Source of the DNA: Pseudocitrobacter corydidari
GTDB taxonomy: Bacteria; Pseudomonadota; Gammaproteobacteria; Enterobacterales; Enterobacteriaceae
DNA: 64,000 bases
Assembly: GCF_021172065.1 (NCBI RefSeq)
Contig: NZ_CP087880.1
Coordinates: forward strand, 3,696,583 to 3,760,582
Direction: 5' to 3'
The notes beneath the pieces were generated by a model that had not been told where the DNA came from, made no database searches, and saw only the letters and a program-made list of their open reading frames with translations. Position numbers and translations under genes: made by a program. Numbering within the stretch: position 1 is the stretch's first letter; each line of letters opens with the position of its first letter. Shown here in pieces: positions 1-10,232 of this stretch.

Positions 1-1137
1 TTTCTGCAGCTCTTCCTGAGTGGTGAGCAGCTCTTCTTTACGGGTACCGGAACGGTTGTAGTCGATAGCCGGGAAGACGCGTTTTTCAGCAATCTTACGA
101 GAGAGGTGCAGTTCCATGTTGCCTGTACCTTTAAACTCTTCGTAGATAACTTCGTCCATTTTGGAACCGGTATCGATCAGCGCCGTGGCGATGATGGTCA
201 GGCTGCCGCCCTCTTCCACGTTACGCGCGGCACCGAAGAAGCGTTTCGGACGATGCAGGGCGTTGGCGTCCACACCACCGGTCAACACTTTACCGGAAGC
301 CGGTACGACGGTGTTGTAGGCACGCGCCAGACGGGTAATGGAGTCGAGCAGGATGATCACGTCTTTCTTGTGCTCAACCAGGCGTTTCGCCTTCTCGATA
401 ACCATTTCCGCAACCTGAACGTGGCGAGATGCCGGTTCGTCAAAGGTAGAAGCGACAACTTCACCTTTCACCAGACGCTGCATCTCGGTCACTTCTTCCG
501 GACGTTCGTCAATCAGCAGTACCATCAGTACGCAGTCTGGGTGGTTGTAAGCGATGCTCTGCGCGATGTTCTGCAGCAGCATGGTTTTACCGGCTTTCGG
601 CGGTGCCACAATCAGACCACGCTGACCACGGCCAATTGGCGAGGCCAAATCGAGCACACGTGCGGTTAAATCTTCGGTAGAACCGTTACCACGTTCCATG
701 CGCAGACGAGAGTTTGCGTGCAGCGGGGTCAAGTTCTCGAACAGGATCTTGTTGCGCGAGTTTTCCGGCTTATCGTAGTTAACTTCGTTAACTTTCAACA
801 GCGCAAAGTAACGCTCACCCTCTTTCGGAGGACGAATCTTACCAGAGATGGTATCACCTGTGCGGAGGTTGAAACGGCGGATTTGGCTGGGGGAAACGTA
901 GATGTCATCAGGACCGGCGAGGTAGGAGCTGTCTGCAGAGCGGAGGAAACCAAATCCATCCTGCAATATCTCCAGTACGCCATCACCAAAGATATCTTCG
1001 CCACTCTTTGCGTGCTGCTTCAGGATGGCAAAAATAATGTCCTGCTTGCGCATACGAGCCTGGTTTTCCAGCCCCATATTTTCGCCGAGAGTGATCAGCT
1101 CAGAAACCGGCGTATTCTTTAATTCGGTAAGATTCAT
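1..1137 (-). CDS. rho: Transcription termination factor Rho (3' end outside window)
   Basis: RNA-dependent hexameric ATPase/helicase that terminates transcription. The reading frame is open from an ATG at 1135-1137 to the window edge: 379 codons of a family length of about 419 residues, so roughly the last 40 residues are missing. The N-terminus reads [20 protein letters not shown], matching E. coli Rho. The cold-shock-like RNA-binding region, the Walker A segment ([12 protein letters not shown]) and the Walker B/arginine-finger region follow in order. It lies downstream of trxA on the same strand, as in E. coli, behind a leader of about 330 bp. The truncation is only the window boundary; no internal defect is seen. 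Confidence 0.97.
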   Translation of the reverse strand, partial: MNLTELKNTPVSELITLGENMGLENQARMRKQDIIFAILKQHAKSGEDIFGDGVLEILQDGFGFLRSADSSYLAGPDDIYVSPSQIRRFNLRTGDTISGKIRPPKEGERYFALLKVNEVNYDKPENSRNKILFENLTPLHANSRLRMERGNGSTEDLTARVLDLASPIGRGQRGLIVAPPKAGKTMLLQNIAQSIAYNHPDCVLMVLLIDERPEEVTEMQRLVKGEVVASTFDEPASRHVQVAEMVIEKAKRLVEHKKDVIILLDSITRLARAYNTVVPASGKVLTGGVDANALHRPKRFFGAARNVEEGGSLTIIATALIDTGSKMDEVIYEEFKGTGNMELHLSRKIAEKRVFPAIDYNRSGTRKEELLTTQEELQK

Positions 1138-1468
1138 AATGGTGTGGGTTCTTAAACTCGGGGTAATACTCGAACTTAATGTTGTGAATGGTATGGCAGG
1201 GTCATCCATGCCTGTTTACGGCCATCAACTCATGTCTGTTCGCGGTCTGGTAACAAGAGCGTACACAGAGCTGAAACGACAAGACGGAAAGAGTGACAAG
1301 CCAGGAATCTGTCAACTTCACGCGTTGTACCAACGGGAAGTATCGGGTCGAACAAGATTCAAACAAAGATATGTTTAAAACGAAGTCAAAGTTAACTTAG
1401 CACGACTGAAGCCGGGCGTCCAGAGTCCTGGCTATTTTAGGACCACTGCACGCCCGTATAAGGATCTC
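1138..1468 (-). promoter_or_regulatory. rho leader region (trxA-rho intergenic)
   Basis: About 330 bp without a conventional gene between the trxA stop and the rho start. In E. coli this leader carries Rho-dependent autoattenuation and a short reading frame, rhoL. A segment at about 1220-1310 (minus strand) still resembles E. coli rhoL at nucleotide level, but the E. coli frame has a stop immediately upstream here and no ATG. A rho attenuation function is inferred from position and family knowledge. Confidence 0.6.
1202..1321 (-). CDS. Possible short leader ORF upstream of rho (rhoL region)
   Basis: A GTG-initiated frame of 39 codons ending in TGA, beginning M-K-L-T-D-S-W. It overlaps the position of E. 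coli rhoL but reads the shared nucleotides in a different frame, because the 5' part differs in length. There is no strong ribosome-binding site. It could be a real replacement leader peptide or simply an open stretch in an attenuator whose RNA, not protein, matters. I consider translation unproven. Confidence 0.2.
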   Translation of the reverse strand: MKLTDSWLVTLSVLSFQLCVRSCYQTANRHELMAVNRHG

Positions 1469-1798
1469 TTACGCCAGGTTAGCGTCGAGGAACTCTTTCA
1501 GCTGACCTTTGGACAGTGCGCCCACTTTGGTTGCAGCCACTTCGCCGTTTTTGAACAGCAGCAGGGTTGGGATACCACGAATGCCATACTTCGGCGCGGT
1601 GCCCGGGTTCTGATCGATGTTCAGTTTAGCAACGGTCAGTTTACCCTGATACTCGTCAGCGATTTCATCCAGAATCGGGGCGATCATTTTGCACGGACCA
1701 CACCACTCTGCCCAGAAATCGACGAGTGTCAGCCCGTCAGCTTTGAGTACGTCCGTGTCAAAACTGTCGTCAGTCAGGTGAATAATTTTATCGCTCAT
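1469..1798 (-). CDS. trxA: Thioredoxin 1
   Basis: Cytoplasmic protein-disulfide reductase serving ribonucleotide reductase, PAPS reductase, methionine sulfoxide reductases and others. The product is 109 residues, the usual length, with the active site W-C-G-P-C-K near residues 32-37 and the cis-proline segment GIPTLLLF. The frame extends upstream to 1846, but the ATG at 1796-1798 (MSDKIIHL) is chosen because a GGAG Shine-Dalgarno sequence precedes it and it matches the mature E. coli protein. It is divergent from rhlB and upstream of rho, as in E. coli. Residues 22-25 (GLTL) differ slightly from the K-12 GAIL. Confidence 0.97.
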   Translation of the reverse strand: MSDKIIHLTDDSFDTDVLKADGLTLVDFWAEWCGPCKMIAPILDEIADEYQGKLTVAKLNIDQNPGTAPKYGIRGIPTLLLFKNGEVAATKVGALSKGQLKEFLDANLA

Positions 1799-1940
1799 AT
1801 ATAACTCCACAGGAATAAGCCTGATGTGTTGTGTAGCATTAATCAACGGCGTGTTGATTCTACTTTCGCCAACAAAGGTTGACGTTATTTCACCGGATAC
1901 GCTTTCTTAATGCAATAGTAAGCTGATATTCTACCACACT

Positions 1941-3206
1941 ATGAGCAAAACACATTTAACAGAACAGAAGTTTTCCGACTTCGCCCTGCATCCGAAGGTG
2001 ATTGAAGCCCTTGAAACTAAAGGGTTTCATAATTGTACGCCCATTCAGGCACTCGCACTCCCGCTGACGCTGGCGGGCCGTGACGTTGCCGGGCAGGCGC
2101 AAACCGGTACCGGGAAAACGATGGCGTTTCTGACGTCAACGTTTCATTATCTTCTTTCTCACCCGGCAATTGCTGACCGCCAGGTGAACCAACCGCGCGC
2201 GCTGATCATGGCGCCGACGCGTGAGCTCGCCGTGCAGATTCACGCCGATGCCGAGCCGCTGGCTCAGGCAACGGGCCTGAAACTGGGGCTGGCCTACGGC
2301 GGCGACGGCTACGATAAACAGCTGAAAGTGCTGGAAAGCGGCGTTGATATTCTTATCGGCACCACCGGTCGTCTGATCGACTACGCGAAGCAAAACCACA
2401 TTAACCTCGCGGCAATTCAGGTTGTTGTGCTGGACGAAGCCGATCGCATGTACGATCTGGGCTTCATTAAAGATATCCGCTGGCTGTTCCGTCGTATGCC
2501 ACCAGCCAACCAGCGCCTGAACATGCTGTTCTCTGCCACCCTTTCTTACCGTGTTCGCGAACTGGCGTTCGAACAGATGAACAACGCCGAATACGTTGAA
2601 GTCGAGCCTGAGCAGAAAACGGGCCACCGTATTAAAGAAGAGCTCTTCTATCCGTCTAACGAAGAAAAAATGCGTTTGCTGCAAACGCTGTTAGAAGAAG
2701 AGTGGCCAGATCGCACCATTATCTTCGCCAACACCAAGCACCGTTGTGAAGATATCTGGGGCAGCCTGGCGGCAGATGGCCATCGCGTAGGTCTGCTGAC
2801 CGGCGACGTGGCGCAGAAGAAACGTCTGCGTATTCTCGAAGAATTTACCCGTGGCGACCTCGATATTCTGGTTGCGACCGACGTTGCCGCGCGCGGCCTG
2901 CATATTCCTGCCGTTACGCACGTCTTTAACTACGATCTTCCGGACGACTGCGAAGACTACGTTCACCGCATTGGCCGTACCGGTCGCGCGGGCGCACGCG
3001 GTCACTCTATCAGCCTCGCCTGTGAAGAGTACGCGCTGAACCTGCCGGCGATTGAGGCCTATATCGGTCACTCCATTCCGGTCAGTAAGTACAACCCCGA
3101 TGCGCTGTTAACCGATCTGCCGAAACCGTTACGTCTGACGCGCGTGCGTCAGGGCAATGGTCCGCGCCGTTCCGGTGCGCCGCGTAATCGTCGTCGTTCA
3201 GGTTAA
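1941..3206 (+). CDS. rhlB: ATP-dependent RNA helicase RhlB
   Basis: DEAD-box helicase that unwinds structured RNA for RNase E and PNPase in the degradosome. It has 421 residues, the E. coli length. Visible motifs are the Q-motif around FSDFALHP, Walker A AQTGTGKT (53-60), PTRELA, DEAD ([11 protein letters not shown]), SAT, and [10 protein letters not shown] near residue 325. The C-terminal tail is short and rich in arginine, fitting an RNA-binding extension. It is divergent from trxA, with gppA starting 6 bp downstream, so the two are probably cotranscribed. Confidence 0.97.
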   Translation: MSKTHLTEQKFSDFALHPKVIEALETKGFHNCTPIQALALPLTLAGRDVAGQAQTGTGKTMAFLTSTFHYLLSHPAIADRQVNQPRALIMAPTRELAVQIHADAEPLAQATGLKLGLAYGGDGYDKQLKVLESGVDILIGTTGRLIDYAKQNHINLAAIQVVVLDEADRMYDLGFIKDIRWLFRRMPPANQRLNMLFSATLSYRVRELAFEQMNNAEYVEVEPEQKTGHRIKEELFYPSNEEKMRLLQTLLEEEWPDRTIIFANTKHRCEDIWGSLAADGHRVGLLTGDVAQKKRLRILEEFTRGDLDILVATDVAARGLHIPAVTHVFNYDLPDDCEDYVHRIGRTGRAGARGHSISLACEEYALNLPAIEAYIGHSIPVSKYNPDALLTDLPKPLRLTRVRQGNGPRRSGAPRNRRRSG

Positions 3207-3212
3207 AAGAAT

Positions 3213-4697
3213 ATGCCCAGCTCCACCTCGCTGTATGCAGCTATAGACCTTGGTTCCAATAGTTTCCATATGCTGGTTGTTCGTGAGGTGGCTGGAAGTA
3301 TTCAGACGCTGACGCGCATCAAGCGCAAAGTCCGTCTGGCTGCTGGCCTGAGCAGCGATAATATTCTGTCGGCAGAAGCGATGGAGCGTGGGTGGCAATG
3401 CCTGCGCCTGTTTGCCGAGCGTTTACAGGATATTCCCCAGCCGCAAATTCGCGTCGTCGCAACCGCAACGCTTCGTTTGGCCGTCAATGCACAAGACTTC
3501 CTCGATAAAGCGCAGGAGATTCTTGGTTGCCCGGTGCAGGTGATTCGCGGTGAAGAAGAAGCGCGCCTGATTTACCAGGGTGTGGCACACACTACAGGCG
3601 GCGACGATCGTCGTCTGGTCGTGGATATCGGCGGCGCCAGTACCGAGCTGGTCACGGGCAAAGGTGCGCAAACCACTTCGCTGTTCAGCCTGTCGATGGG
3701 CTGCGTCACCTGGCTTGAGCGTTTCTTTACCGATCGTAATCTGGCGCAGGAAAACTTCGACGAGGCGGAAAAAGCCGCGCGCGATGTGCTGCGCCCGGTC
3801 GCCGATGAACTGCGCGCACATGGCTGGAAAGTGTGCGTAGGGGCGTCTGGTACGGTACAGGCGTTGCAGGAAATCATGATGGCGCAGGGGATGGACGAGC
3901 GCATTACGCTTGCCAAACTTCAGCAGTTAAAACAGCGTGCGATTCAGTGTGGACGTCTGGAAGAGCTGGAAATCGAAGGCCTGACGCTGGAACGCGCGTT
4001 AGTGTTCCCGAGCGGCCTGGCGATTTTAATCGCCATTTTCACTGAGCTGAATATCCAGTGTATGACGCTGGCCGGTGGCGCCCTGCGCGAAGGCCTGGTT
4101 TACGGCATGCTGCATCTGGCGGTGGACGAAGACATCCGCAGCCGCACGCTGCGCAACGTGCAGCGCCGGTTTATTGTCGATACAGAACAGGCGGCGCGCG
4201 TGTCGCAGCTGGCGTCTCACTTTGCCGATCAAATCGAAAAACAGTGGGATATTGAGCCATTAAGCCGCGAACTGCTGCTAAGTGCCTGTCATCTTCATGA
4301 AATTGGTTTGAGCGTCGATTTCAAACAAGCGCCAGCACATGCGGCGTATCTGGTACGCAACCTTGATTTGCCAGGCTTTACGCCCGCGCAGAAAAAACTG
4401 CTGGCGACGCTGCTGCTCAACCAAACCAACGCTATCGATCTCTCCTCATTGCATCAGCAAAATGCCGTGCCGCCACGCGTGGCCGAGCATCTGTGTCGTC
4501 TGCTGCGCCTGGCGATTATCTTCGCCAACCGCCGCCGCGACGACCTGTTGCCGCAAATCACGATTACGGCCAATGAAGAGACGTTGACGCTGAGACTACC
4601 TGCGGGCTGGCTGGAACATCATCCATTGGGTAAAGAGATTGTCGATCAGGAGTGTCAGTGGCAGAGCTATGTGCACTGGCCTTTGATCGTGCAGTAA
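3213..4697 (+). CDS. gppA: Guanosine-5'-triphosphate,3'-diphosphate pyrophosphatase
   Basis: Converts pppGpp to ppGpp and can hydrolyse polyphosphate, tuning the stringent response. It has 494 residues, as in E. coli. The N-terminal actin/Hsp70-like ATPase fold is marked by [15 protein letters not shown] near residue 9 and DIGGASTEL near residue 140 (phosphate loops of the Ppx/GppA family). The C-terminal half is the HD-like domain region. The start lies 6 bp after the rhlB stop, so translation is probably coupled. A REP pair follows the stop. Confidence 0.96.
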   Translation: MPSSTSLYAAIDLGSNSFHMLVVREVAGSIQTLTRIKRKVRLAAGLSSDNILSAEAMERGWQCLRLFAERLQDIPQPQIRVVATATLRLAVNAQDFLDKAQEILGCPVQVIRGEEEARLIYQGVAHTTGGDDRRLVVDIGGASTELVTGKGAQTTSLFSLSMGCVTWLERFFTDRNLAQENFDEAEKAARDVLRPVADELRAHGWKVCVGASGTVQALQEIMMAQGMDERITLAKLQQLKQRAIQCGRLEELEIEGLTLERALVFPSGLAILIAIFTELNIQCMTLAGGALREGLVYGMLHLAVDEDIRSRTLRNVQRRFIVDTEQAARVSQLASHFADQIEKQWDIEPLSRELLLSACHLHEIGLSVDFKQAPAHAAYLVRNLDLPGFTPAQKKLLATLLLNQTNAIDLSSLHQQNAVPPRVAEHLCRLLRLAIIFANRRRDDLLPQITITANEETLTLRLPAGWLEHHPLGKEIVDQECQWQSYVHWPLIVQ

Positions 4698-4701
4698 AAA
4701 A

Positions 4702-4779
4702 GCGGATGGCGCTTCGCTTATCCGACCTACAGAGAATTTTTGCTATATCAGGCCGGGTAAGGCGAGGCCGCTCCCCGGC
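4702..4779. repeat. REP/BIME pair between gppA and rep
   Basis: Two convergent REP-like palindromes, the first with GCGGATGGCGCTTCGC and the second with GGCCGGGTAAGGCGAGGCC. They sit in the 3' space shared by the convergent gppA and rep genes, the typical BIME position. Confidence 0.85.
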
Positions 4780-4785
4780 ACTGTT

Positions 4786-6807
4786 TTATTGACCGCGTTT
4801 CGCCGCCATCATCGCTTTCAGATTCGCCAGATGGCTCTGCCCTTTCTGCATCCGCTCTTCAGCGCTGACCACTTTACGCTCCTGCTCCCACTGTAAATCA
4901 TCCTGCGGAAGCTCCAGTAAAAAGCGGCTCGGCTCCGGGCGCACCAGTTCGCCGTACTGACGGCGCTCTTTACACAGGGTAAAAATCAGTTCCTTCTGCG
5001 CGCGGGTAATGCCCACGTAGGCCAGACGGCGCTCTTCATCGACGTTGTCTTCATCGATGCTGCTCTGGTGCGGTAATAACCCCTCTTCCATCCCAACCAG
5101 GAACACGTACGGGAATTCCAGGCCTTTCGACGCGTGCAGGGTCATCAGCTGTACCTGATCCAGCTCTTCTTCGCTTTCTCCGCGCTCCATCATATCGCGC
5201 AGCGTAAAGCGGGTGACTACCTGCGTCAGGGTCATCGGTTCGTCGATTTCACTTCCTTCCAGCATTTCCGTCATCCAGCCAAACAGCGTATTGACGTTTT
5301 TCATGCGCATTTCGGCAGCTTTCGGGCTGGCGGAGGTTTCAAACAGCCAGGACTCGTAATCAATCCCGTGGATAAGGTCGCGCACCGCCGCGATGGGTTC
5401 ACGTTCGGATAGACGCTGCACTTCAGCTAACCACTGAGTAAAACGGGTTAAGGATTCGTAGCCGCGCCCGGTGAGCGTCTGCGTCAGGCCCATATCAAAA
5501 CTGGCGGCAAACAGGCTTTTATTGCGGGTCATCGCCCACTCGCCCAGCTTTTGCATTGTTGCCGCGCCGATTTCACGCTTCGGCGTGTTGACGATACGCA
5601 GGAACGCGCTGTCGTCATCGGGGTTGGTTAGCACGCGCAGATACGCCAGCAGATCTTTAATTTCCGGACGCGAGAAAAACGACGTGCCGCCGGAAATTTT
5701 GTACGGGATGCGGTTCTGCATCAGGAATTTTTCGAACACCCGCGACTGGTGATTGCCGCGATAAAGGATGGCGTAATCCTTATACTGCGTTTTGTTCACA
5801 AAGTGATGGGCGATCAGCTCGCCGGTTACGCGCTCGGCTTCATGCTCTTCATTGTTGGCGCTCAGCACTTTGAGCTCCTTCCCGTAACCCAGCTCAGAGA
5901 ACAGCCGTTTTTCAAAAACGTGCGGGTTATTCGCAATCAGGATATTCGCCGCTTTCAGAATACGCCCGGAGGAACGGTAGTTCTGCTCAAGCTTAATCAC
6001 CTGTAGCGCCGGAAAATCCTCGCTCAGCAGCACCAGGTTTTGCGGACGCGCGCCGCGCCAGGAGTAAATCGACTGGTCATCGTCGCCTACCACGGTAAAG
6101 CGCGCCCGTTGCCCTACCAGCAGCTTTACCAGCTCATACTGGCTGGTGTTGGTATCCTGATATTCGTCCACCAGCAAATAGCGAATCTTGTTCTGCCAGC
6201 GCTCGCGCACCTCTTCATTACGTTGCAGCAGCAGCGTCGGCAGTAAAATCAGGTCATCGAAATCGAGCACATTGCACGCTTTCATATGCGCGTCGTACAG
6301 GCCATAACAGTGGGCAAAAATACGATCCCGCTCGCCTTTCGCGCCAGCCGCCGCCTGCGCGGGTGATTTCAGATCGTTTTTCCAGTTGGAGATCGTCGAG
6401 ATCAGCTGTTGCAGCTGCACTTTATCGTCTTCGATCAACCCTTCGGTGAGATCCTTCAGCAGGGCGACCTGATCCGTATCGTCGAAGAGAGAGAAGTTGG
6501 ATTTCATTCCCAATGCGGCGTATTCGCGCTTGATGATGTCCAGCCCCAGAGTGTGGAACGTCGAGATCATCAGGCCGCGCGCCTCTTTGCGCCCCAGCGT
6601 CTGCGCGACACGCTCTTTCATCTCGCGCGCCGCCTTATTGGTAAAGGTGACCGCCGCAATGTGTCGCGCCTGATAGCCGCATTGATGGATCAGGTGGGCG
6701 ATTTTATTGGTGATCACGCGAGTCTTACCGGAACCCGCGCCCGCCAGCACCAGGCAGGGGCCGGTAACGAATTCGACAGCTTGTTGTTGGCCGGGGTTTA
6801 AACGCAT
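4786..6807 (-). CDS. rep: ATP-dependent DNA helicase Rep
   Basis: UvrD/PcrA-type superfamily 1A 3'-5' helicase that helps replication forks past protein blocks and is required by some phages. The product is 673 residues, the family length. Walker A AGAGSGKT is at about 22-29, with the Walker B/motif II segment VDEYQDTN, motif [16 protein letters not shown] and the SF1 motif [14 protein letters not shown]. The frame runs upstream to 6990, but the ATG at 6805-6807 (MRLNPGQQQ) matches E. coli; the extra 61 codons are non-homologous. Convergent with gppA and divergent from the ppiC pair. Confidence 0.97.
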   Translation of the reverse strand: MRLNPGQQQAVEFVTGPCLVLAGAGSGKTRVITNKIAHLIHQCGYQARHIAAVTFTNKAAREMKERVAQTLGRKEARGLMISTFHTLGLDIIKREYAALGMKSNFSLFDDTDQVALLKDLTEGLIEDDKVQLQQLISTISNWKNDLKSPAQAAAGAKGERDRIFAHCYGLYDAHMKACNVLDFDDLILLPTLLLQRNEEVRERWQNKIRYLLVDEYQDTNTSQYELVKLLVGQRARFTVVGDDDQSIYSWRGARPQNLVLLSEDFPALQVIKLEQNYRSSGRILKAANILIANNPHVFEKRLFSELGYGKELKVLSANNEEHEAERVTGELIAHHFVNKTQYKDYAILYRGNHQSRVFEKFLMQNRIPYKISGGTSFFSRPEIKDLLAYLRVLTNPDDDSAFLRIVNTPKREIGAATMQKLGEWAMTRNKSLFAASFDMGLTQTLTGRGYESLTRFTQWLAEVQRLSEREPIAAVRDLIHGIDYESWLFETSASPKAAEMRMKNVNTLFGWMTEMLEGSEIDEPMTLTQVVTRFTLRDMMERGESEEELDQVQLMTLHASKGLEFPYVFLVGMEEGLLPHQSSIDEDNVDEERRLAYVGITRAQKELIFTLCKERRQYGELVRPEPSRFLLELPQDDLQWEQERKVVSAEERMQKGQSHLANLKAMMAAKRGQ

Positions 6808-6919
6808 AGGAATATTGCTCAATCTTCGAACGGGGGGAGGATTGTAGCAGAAAGTTGCGCTGAGATTTACCCGCCGAATGGTAAAGTGTTTAACAGTACA
6901 ACTCGATGAGAACCTCACC

Positions 6920-7201
6920 ATGGCAAAGAGCGCCGCAGCCCTGCACATCCTGGTCAAAACCGAAAAACTCGCCCTGGAGATCCTCGCCAAACTGGATCGC
7001 GGCGTCAGCTTTGACCATCTGGCAAAACGCTATTCTAGCTGTCCGTCCGGGCGCAACGGCGGCGATTTAGGCGAATTCAAACAGGGCATGATGGTGAAAC
7101 CGTTCGATGACGCCGTCTTCAGTTGCCCATTGTTGAAACCTTACGGGCCGGTGAAAACCAAATTTAGCTATCACATCATCAAGGTGTTATATCGCCGATA
7201 A
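6920..7201 (+). CDS. Parvulin-type peptidyl-prolyl isomerase, PpiC paralog
   Basis: A single-domain parvulin of 93 residues, about 67% identical by eye (62 of 93 positions) to the ppiC product just downstream. It keeps the family features: H9, C41 in the SCPSG loop, the GGDLGEF turn and the C-terminal [10 protein letters not shown]. coli has only one ppiC here, so this is a tandem duplicate. The frame is open from 6878, but the ATG at 6920 is chosen because MAKSAAALH aligns with the start of PpiC. Base composition resembles its neighbours. It presumably isomerises Xaa-Pro bonds in the cytoplasm; whether it has a separate substrate range is unknown. Confidence 0.9.
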   Translation: MAKSAAALHILVKTEKLALEILAKLDRGVSFDHLAKRYSSCPSGRNGGDLGEFKQGMMVKPFDDAVFSCPLLKPYGPVKTKFSYHIIKVLYRR

Positions 7202-7229
7202 CGCGTGCTAAAATCGCCAGCCTTATTGA

Positions 7230-7532
<303 letters not shown>

Positions 7533-7533
7533 C

Positions 7534-7566
7534 AAAAAACCCGGTGCTTCTGAACACCGGGTTTTT
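7534..7566. terminator. Bidirectional intrinsic terminator between ppiC and ilvC
   Basis: Stem CCCGGTG (7540-7546) pairs with CACCGGG (7555-7561), flanked by an A run on the left and a T run on the right, so it can serve ppiC on the plus strand and ilvC on the minus strand. Confidence 0.9.
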
Positions 7567-7648
7567 GCCTGATGGCGCTGCGCTTATCAGGCCTACAGAA
7601 CGTGCACTTTGTGTAGGCCGGATAAGGCGTTTACGCCGCCATCCGGCA
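7567..7648. repeat. REP/BIME element downstream of ilvC
   Basis: Two REP palindromes in opposite orientation: GCCTGATGGCGCTGCGCTTA with a partner GGCCGGATAAGGCGTTTACG ending in CGCCATCCGGC. Located in the shared 3' region of ppiC and ilvC. Confidence 0.9.
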
Positions 7649-7662
7649 CCACATGTAGCCGC

Positions 7663-9138
7663 TTAGCCTGCAACCGCAATACGTTTCATATCCGTCATAT
7701 AGCCACGCAGTTTCTGGCCGACTTTCTCAATCGCATGGCCACGAATCGCTTCGTTCACATCACGCAGCTGCGCGTTATCAACCGCGCCTTCGGCAATCGC
7801 TTTACCCAGGTCGCCCGGCTGAATTTCCGTCATGAACGATTTCAGCAGCGGCACGCAAGCGTAAGAGAACAGATAGTTACCGTACTCAGCGGTATCAGAG
7901 ATAACCACGTTCATTTCATACAGACGCTTACGGGCGATGGTATTGGCAATCAGCGGCAGTTCGTGCAGTGATTCATAGTATGCAGACTCTTCGATAATGC
8001 CGGAATCCACCATGGTTTCGAACGCCAGCTCAACGCCTGCTTTTACCATCGCGATCATCAGTACGCCTTTATCGAAGTACTCCTGCTCGCCGATTTTGCC
8101 TTCATACTGCGGCGCGGTTTCGAATGCGGTTTTGCCAGTCTCTTCACGCCAGGTCAGCAGTTTCTTATCGTCGTTGGCCCAGTCAGCCATCATGCCGGAG
8201 GAGAATTCGCCGGAGATGATGTCGTCCATATGTTTCTGGAACAGCGGTGCCATGATCTCTTTCAGCTGTTCAGACAGCGCATAAGCACGCAGTTTCGCCG
8301 GGTTAGAGAGACGGTCCATCATCAGCGTGATGCCGCCCTGTTTCAGCGCTTCGGTGATGGTTTCCCAGCCGAACTGAATCAGTTTTTCGGCATATGCCGG
8401 GTCGGTGCCTTCTTCCACCAGCTTGTCGAAGCACAGCAGAGAGCCGGCCTGCAACATACCGCACAGGATGGTTTGCTCGCCCATCAGGTCAGATTTCACT
8501 TCCGCAACAAAGGACGATTCCAGCACGCCTGCACGGTGACCACCGGTTGCTGCCGCCCATGCTTTAGCGATCGCCATGCCTTCGCCTTTCGGATCGTTTT
8601 CCGGGTGAACGGCAATTAGCGTCGGTACGCCGAATCCACGTTTGTACTCTTCACGTACTTCGGTGCCCGGGCATTTCGGTGCAACCATCACCACGGTGAT
8701 GTCTTTACGGATCTGCTCGCCCACTTCTACGATATTAAAGCCGTGAGAGTAGCCCAGCGCCGCGCCGTCTTTCATCAGCGGTTGAACAGAACGCACGACG
8801 TCAGAGTGCTGTTTGTCCGGCGTCAGGTTAACGACCAGATCCGCCTGCGGGATCAGTTCTTCGTAAGTGCCAACTTTGAAACCGTTTTCGGTCGCTTTAC
8901 GCCAGGACGCGCGCTTCTCAGCAATCGCTTCTTTACGCAGAGCATAAGAGATGTCCAGACCAGAATCACGCATGTTCAGGCCCTGGTTCAGACCCTGCGC
9001 GCCACAACCGACGATGACCACTTTTTTACCCTGAAGGTAGCTCGCGCCGTCGGCGAATTCGTCGCGACCCATAAAGCGACATTTGCCCAGCTGTGCCAGC
9101 TGCTGGCGCAGGTTCAGTGTATTGAAGTAGTTAGCCAT
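7663..9138 (-). CDS. ilvC: Ketol-acid reductoisomerase (NADP+)
   Basis: Second common step of isoleucine and valine synthesis: isomerises and reduces acetolactate or acetohydroxybutyrate using NADPH and Mg2+. It has 491 residues, the long class II form with a duplicated C-terminal knotted domain. The Rossmann motif [14 protein letters not shown] is near residue 40. The frame extends to 9288, but [14 protein letters not shown] at 9138 is the E. coli start. It is divergent from ilvY, which activates it when acetolactate or acetohydroxybutyrate is bound. Confidence 0.97.
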   Translation of the reverse strand: MANYFNTLNLRQQLAQLGKCRFMGRDEFADGASYLQGKKVVIVGCGAQGLNQGLNMRDSGLDISYALRKEAIAEKRASWRKATENGFKVGTYEELIPQADLVVNLTPDKQHSDVVRSVQPLMKDGAALGYSHGFNIVEVGEQIRKDITVVMVAPKCPGTEVREEYKRGFGVPTLIAVHPENDPKGEGMAIAKAWAAATGGHRAGVLESSFVAEVKSDLMGEQTILCGMLQAGSLLCFDKLVEEGTDPAYAEKLIQFGWETITEALKQGGITLMMDRLSNPAKLRAYALSEQLKEIMAPLFQKHMDDIISGEFSSGMMADWANDDKKLLTWREETGKTAFETAPQYEGKIGEQEYFDKGVLMIAMVKAGVELAFETMVDSGIIEESAYYESLHELPLIANTIARKRLYEMNVVISDTAEYGNYLFSYACVPLLKSFMTEIQPGDLGKAIAEGAVDNAQLRDVNEAIRGHAIEKVGQKLRGYMTDMKRIAVAG

Positions 9139-9287
9139 GGTGATTCCTCGTGATGTTGTGCTTCTTATTGTTCGGTTCGCGTTTGCGAGATTGAATTCAC
9201 TATATGACAGGAAATTTATTGCGGAAATTGATATATTCACAACGTCACATTGCAATTTTCGCAACGTCAACATTGAGGGCTGCGCCA
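9139..9287. promoter_or_regulatory. ilvC-ilvY divergent control region
   Basis: 149 bp between two divergent starts. A LysR-type dyad TTGC-N7-GCAA lies at 9250-9264, with a second AT-rich partial dyad at about 9218-9242. In E. coli IlvY binds tandem operators here to repress itself and activate ilvC. Operator identity is inferred from position and the T-N11-A type symmetry. Confidence 0.7.
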
Positions 9288-10181
9288 TTGGATTTACGCG
9301 ATCTGAAAACCTTCCTGCATCTGGCGGAAAGCCGCCATTTTGGCCGCAGCGCGCGGGCGATGCACGTTAGCCCATCCACGCTCTCTCGGCAGATTCAGCG
9401 CCTGGAAGACGATCTCGGTCAGGCATTATTTGTGCGCGATAACCGGACGGTGACGCTGACCGAAGCGGGCGAAGAATTACGCGTTTTCGCCCAGCAAACA
9501 TTATTGCAGTATCAGCAATTGCGCCACACCATCGATCAGCAAGGGCCGTCGCTCTCTGGCGAGTTACATATTTTTTGCTCGGTGACCGCCGCTTACAGCC
9601 ATCTACCGCCGATTCTCGACCGCTTTCGCGCGGAACACCCGTCGGTGGAGATCAAACTCACCACTGGTGATGCGGCAGATGCGATGGAAAAGGTCGTCAC
9701 CGGTGAAGCGGATCTGGCGATTGCCGGGAAGCCGGAAACCTTGCCCGGCGCGGTGGCGTTTTCGATGCTGGAGAATCTGGCAGTAGTGCTGATTGCCCCC
9801 GCGCTGCCCTGCCCGGTGCGTAACCAGGTCTCGGCAGAGAAGCCGGACTGGTCTACAGTGCCGTTTATCATGGCCGATCAGGGACCGGTACGCCGCCGCA
9901 TTGAGCTGTGGTTTCGACGCAATAAAATCAGCAACCCGATGATTTACGCCACGGTCGGCGGGCATGAAGCAATGGTCTCGATGGTGGCGCTCGGCTGTGG
10001 CGTGGCGCTGTTGCCGGAAGTGGTGCTGGAAAACAGCCCGGAACCGGTGCGCAATCGTGTAATGATTCTCGAACGAAGCGATGAGAAAACGCCGTTTGAA
10101 CTGGGCGTGTGCGCACAAAAAAAGCGGCTGCATGAGCCGCTGATTGAGGCGTTCTGGAAGATTTTGCCGAACCACAAATGA
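9288..10181 (+). CDS. ilvY: LysR-type activator of ilvC
   Basis: Transcription factor inducing ilvC in response to acetohydroxy acids. It has 297 residues starting at a TTG codon at 9288-9290 (then [17 protein letters not shown]); the frame runs to 9204 upstream, but those 28 codons lie in the operator region and do not match the family. A winged HTH occupies about residues 1-60, followed by the substrate-binding co-inducer domain. The sequence is almost identical to E. coli IlvY. The rare TTG start is conserved in E. coli and is expected to limit regulator level. Confidence 0.95.
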   Translation: MDLRDLKTFLHLAESRHFGRSARAMHVSPSTLSRQIQRLEDDLGQALFVRDNRTVTLTEAGEELRVFAQQTLLQYQQLRHTIDQQGPSLSGELHIFCSVTAAYSHLPPILDRFRAEHPSVEIKLTTGDAADAMEKVVTGEADLAIAGKPETLPGAVAFSMLENLAVVLIAPALPCPVRNQVSAEKPDWSTVPFIMADQGPVRRRIELWFRRNKISNPMIYATVGGHEAMVSMVALGCGVALLPEVVLENSPEPVRNRVMILERSDEKTPFELGVCAQKKRLHEPLIEAFWKILPNHK

Positions 10182-10196
10182 CGTTGTCGCGCGGGT

Positions 10197-10225
10197 AGGC
10201 CTGATAAGCGAAGCGCCATCAGGCA
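10197..10225. repeat. Single REP palindrome between ilvY and ilvA
   Basis: One REP unit with GGCCTGATAAGCGAAGCGCC and CATCAGGC followed by TTTTT. It lies between the convergent ends of ilvY and ilvA and could also act as a weak terminator for ilvY. Confidence 0.8.
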
Positions 10226-10232
10226 TTTTTCC

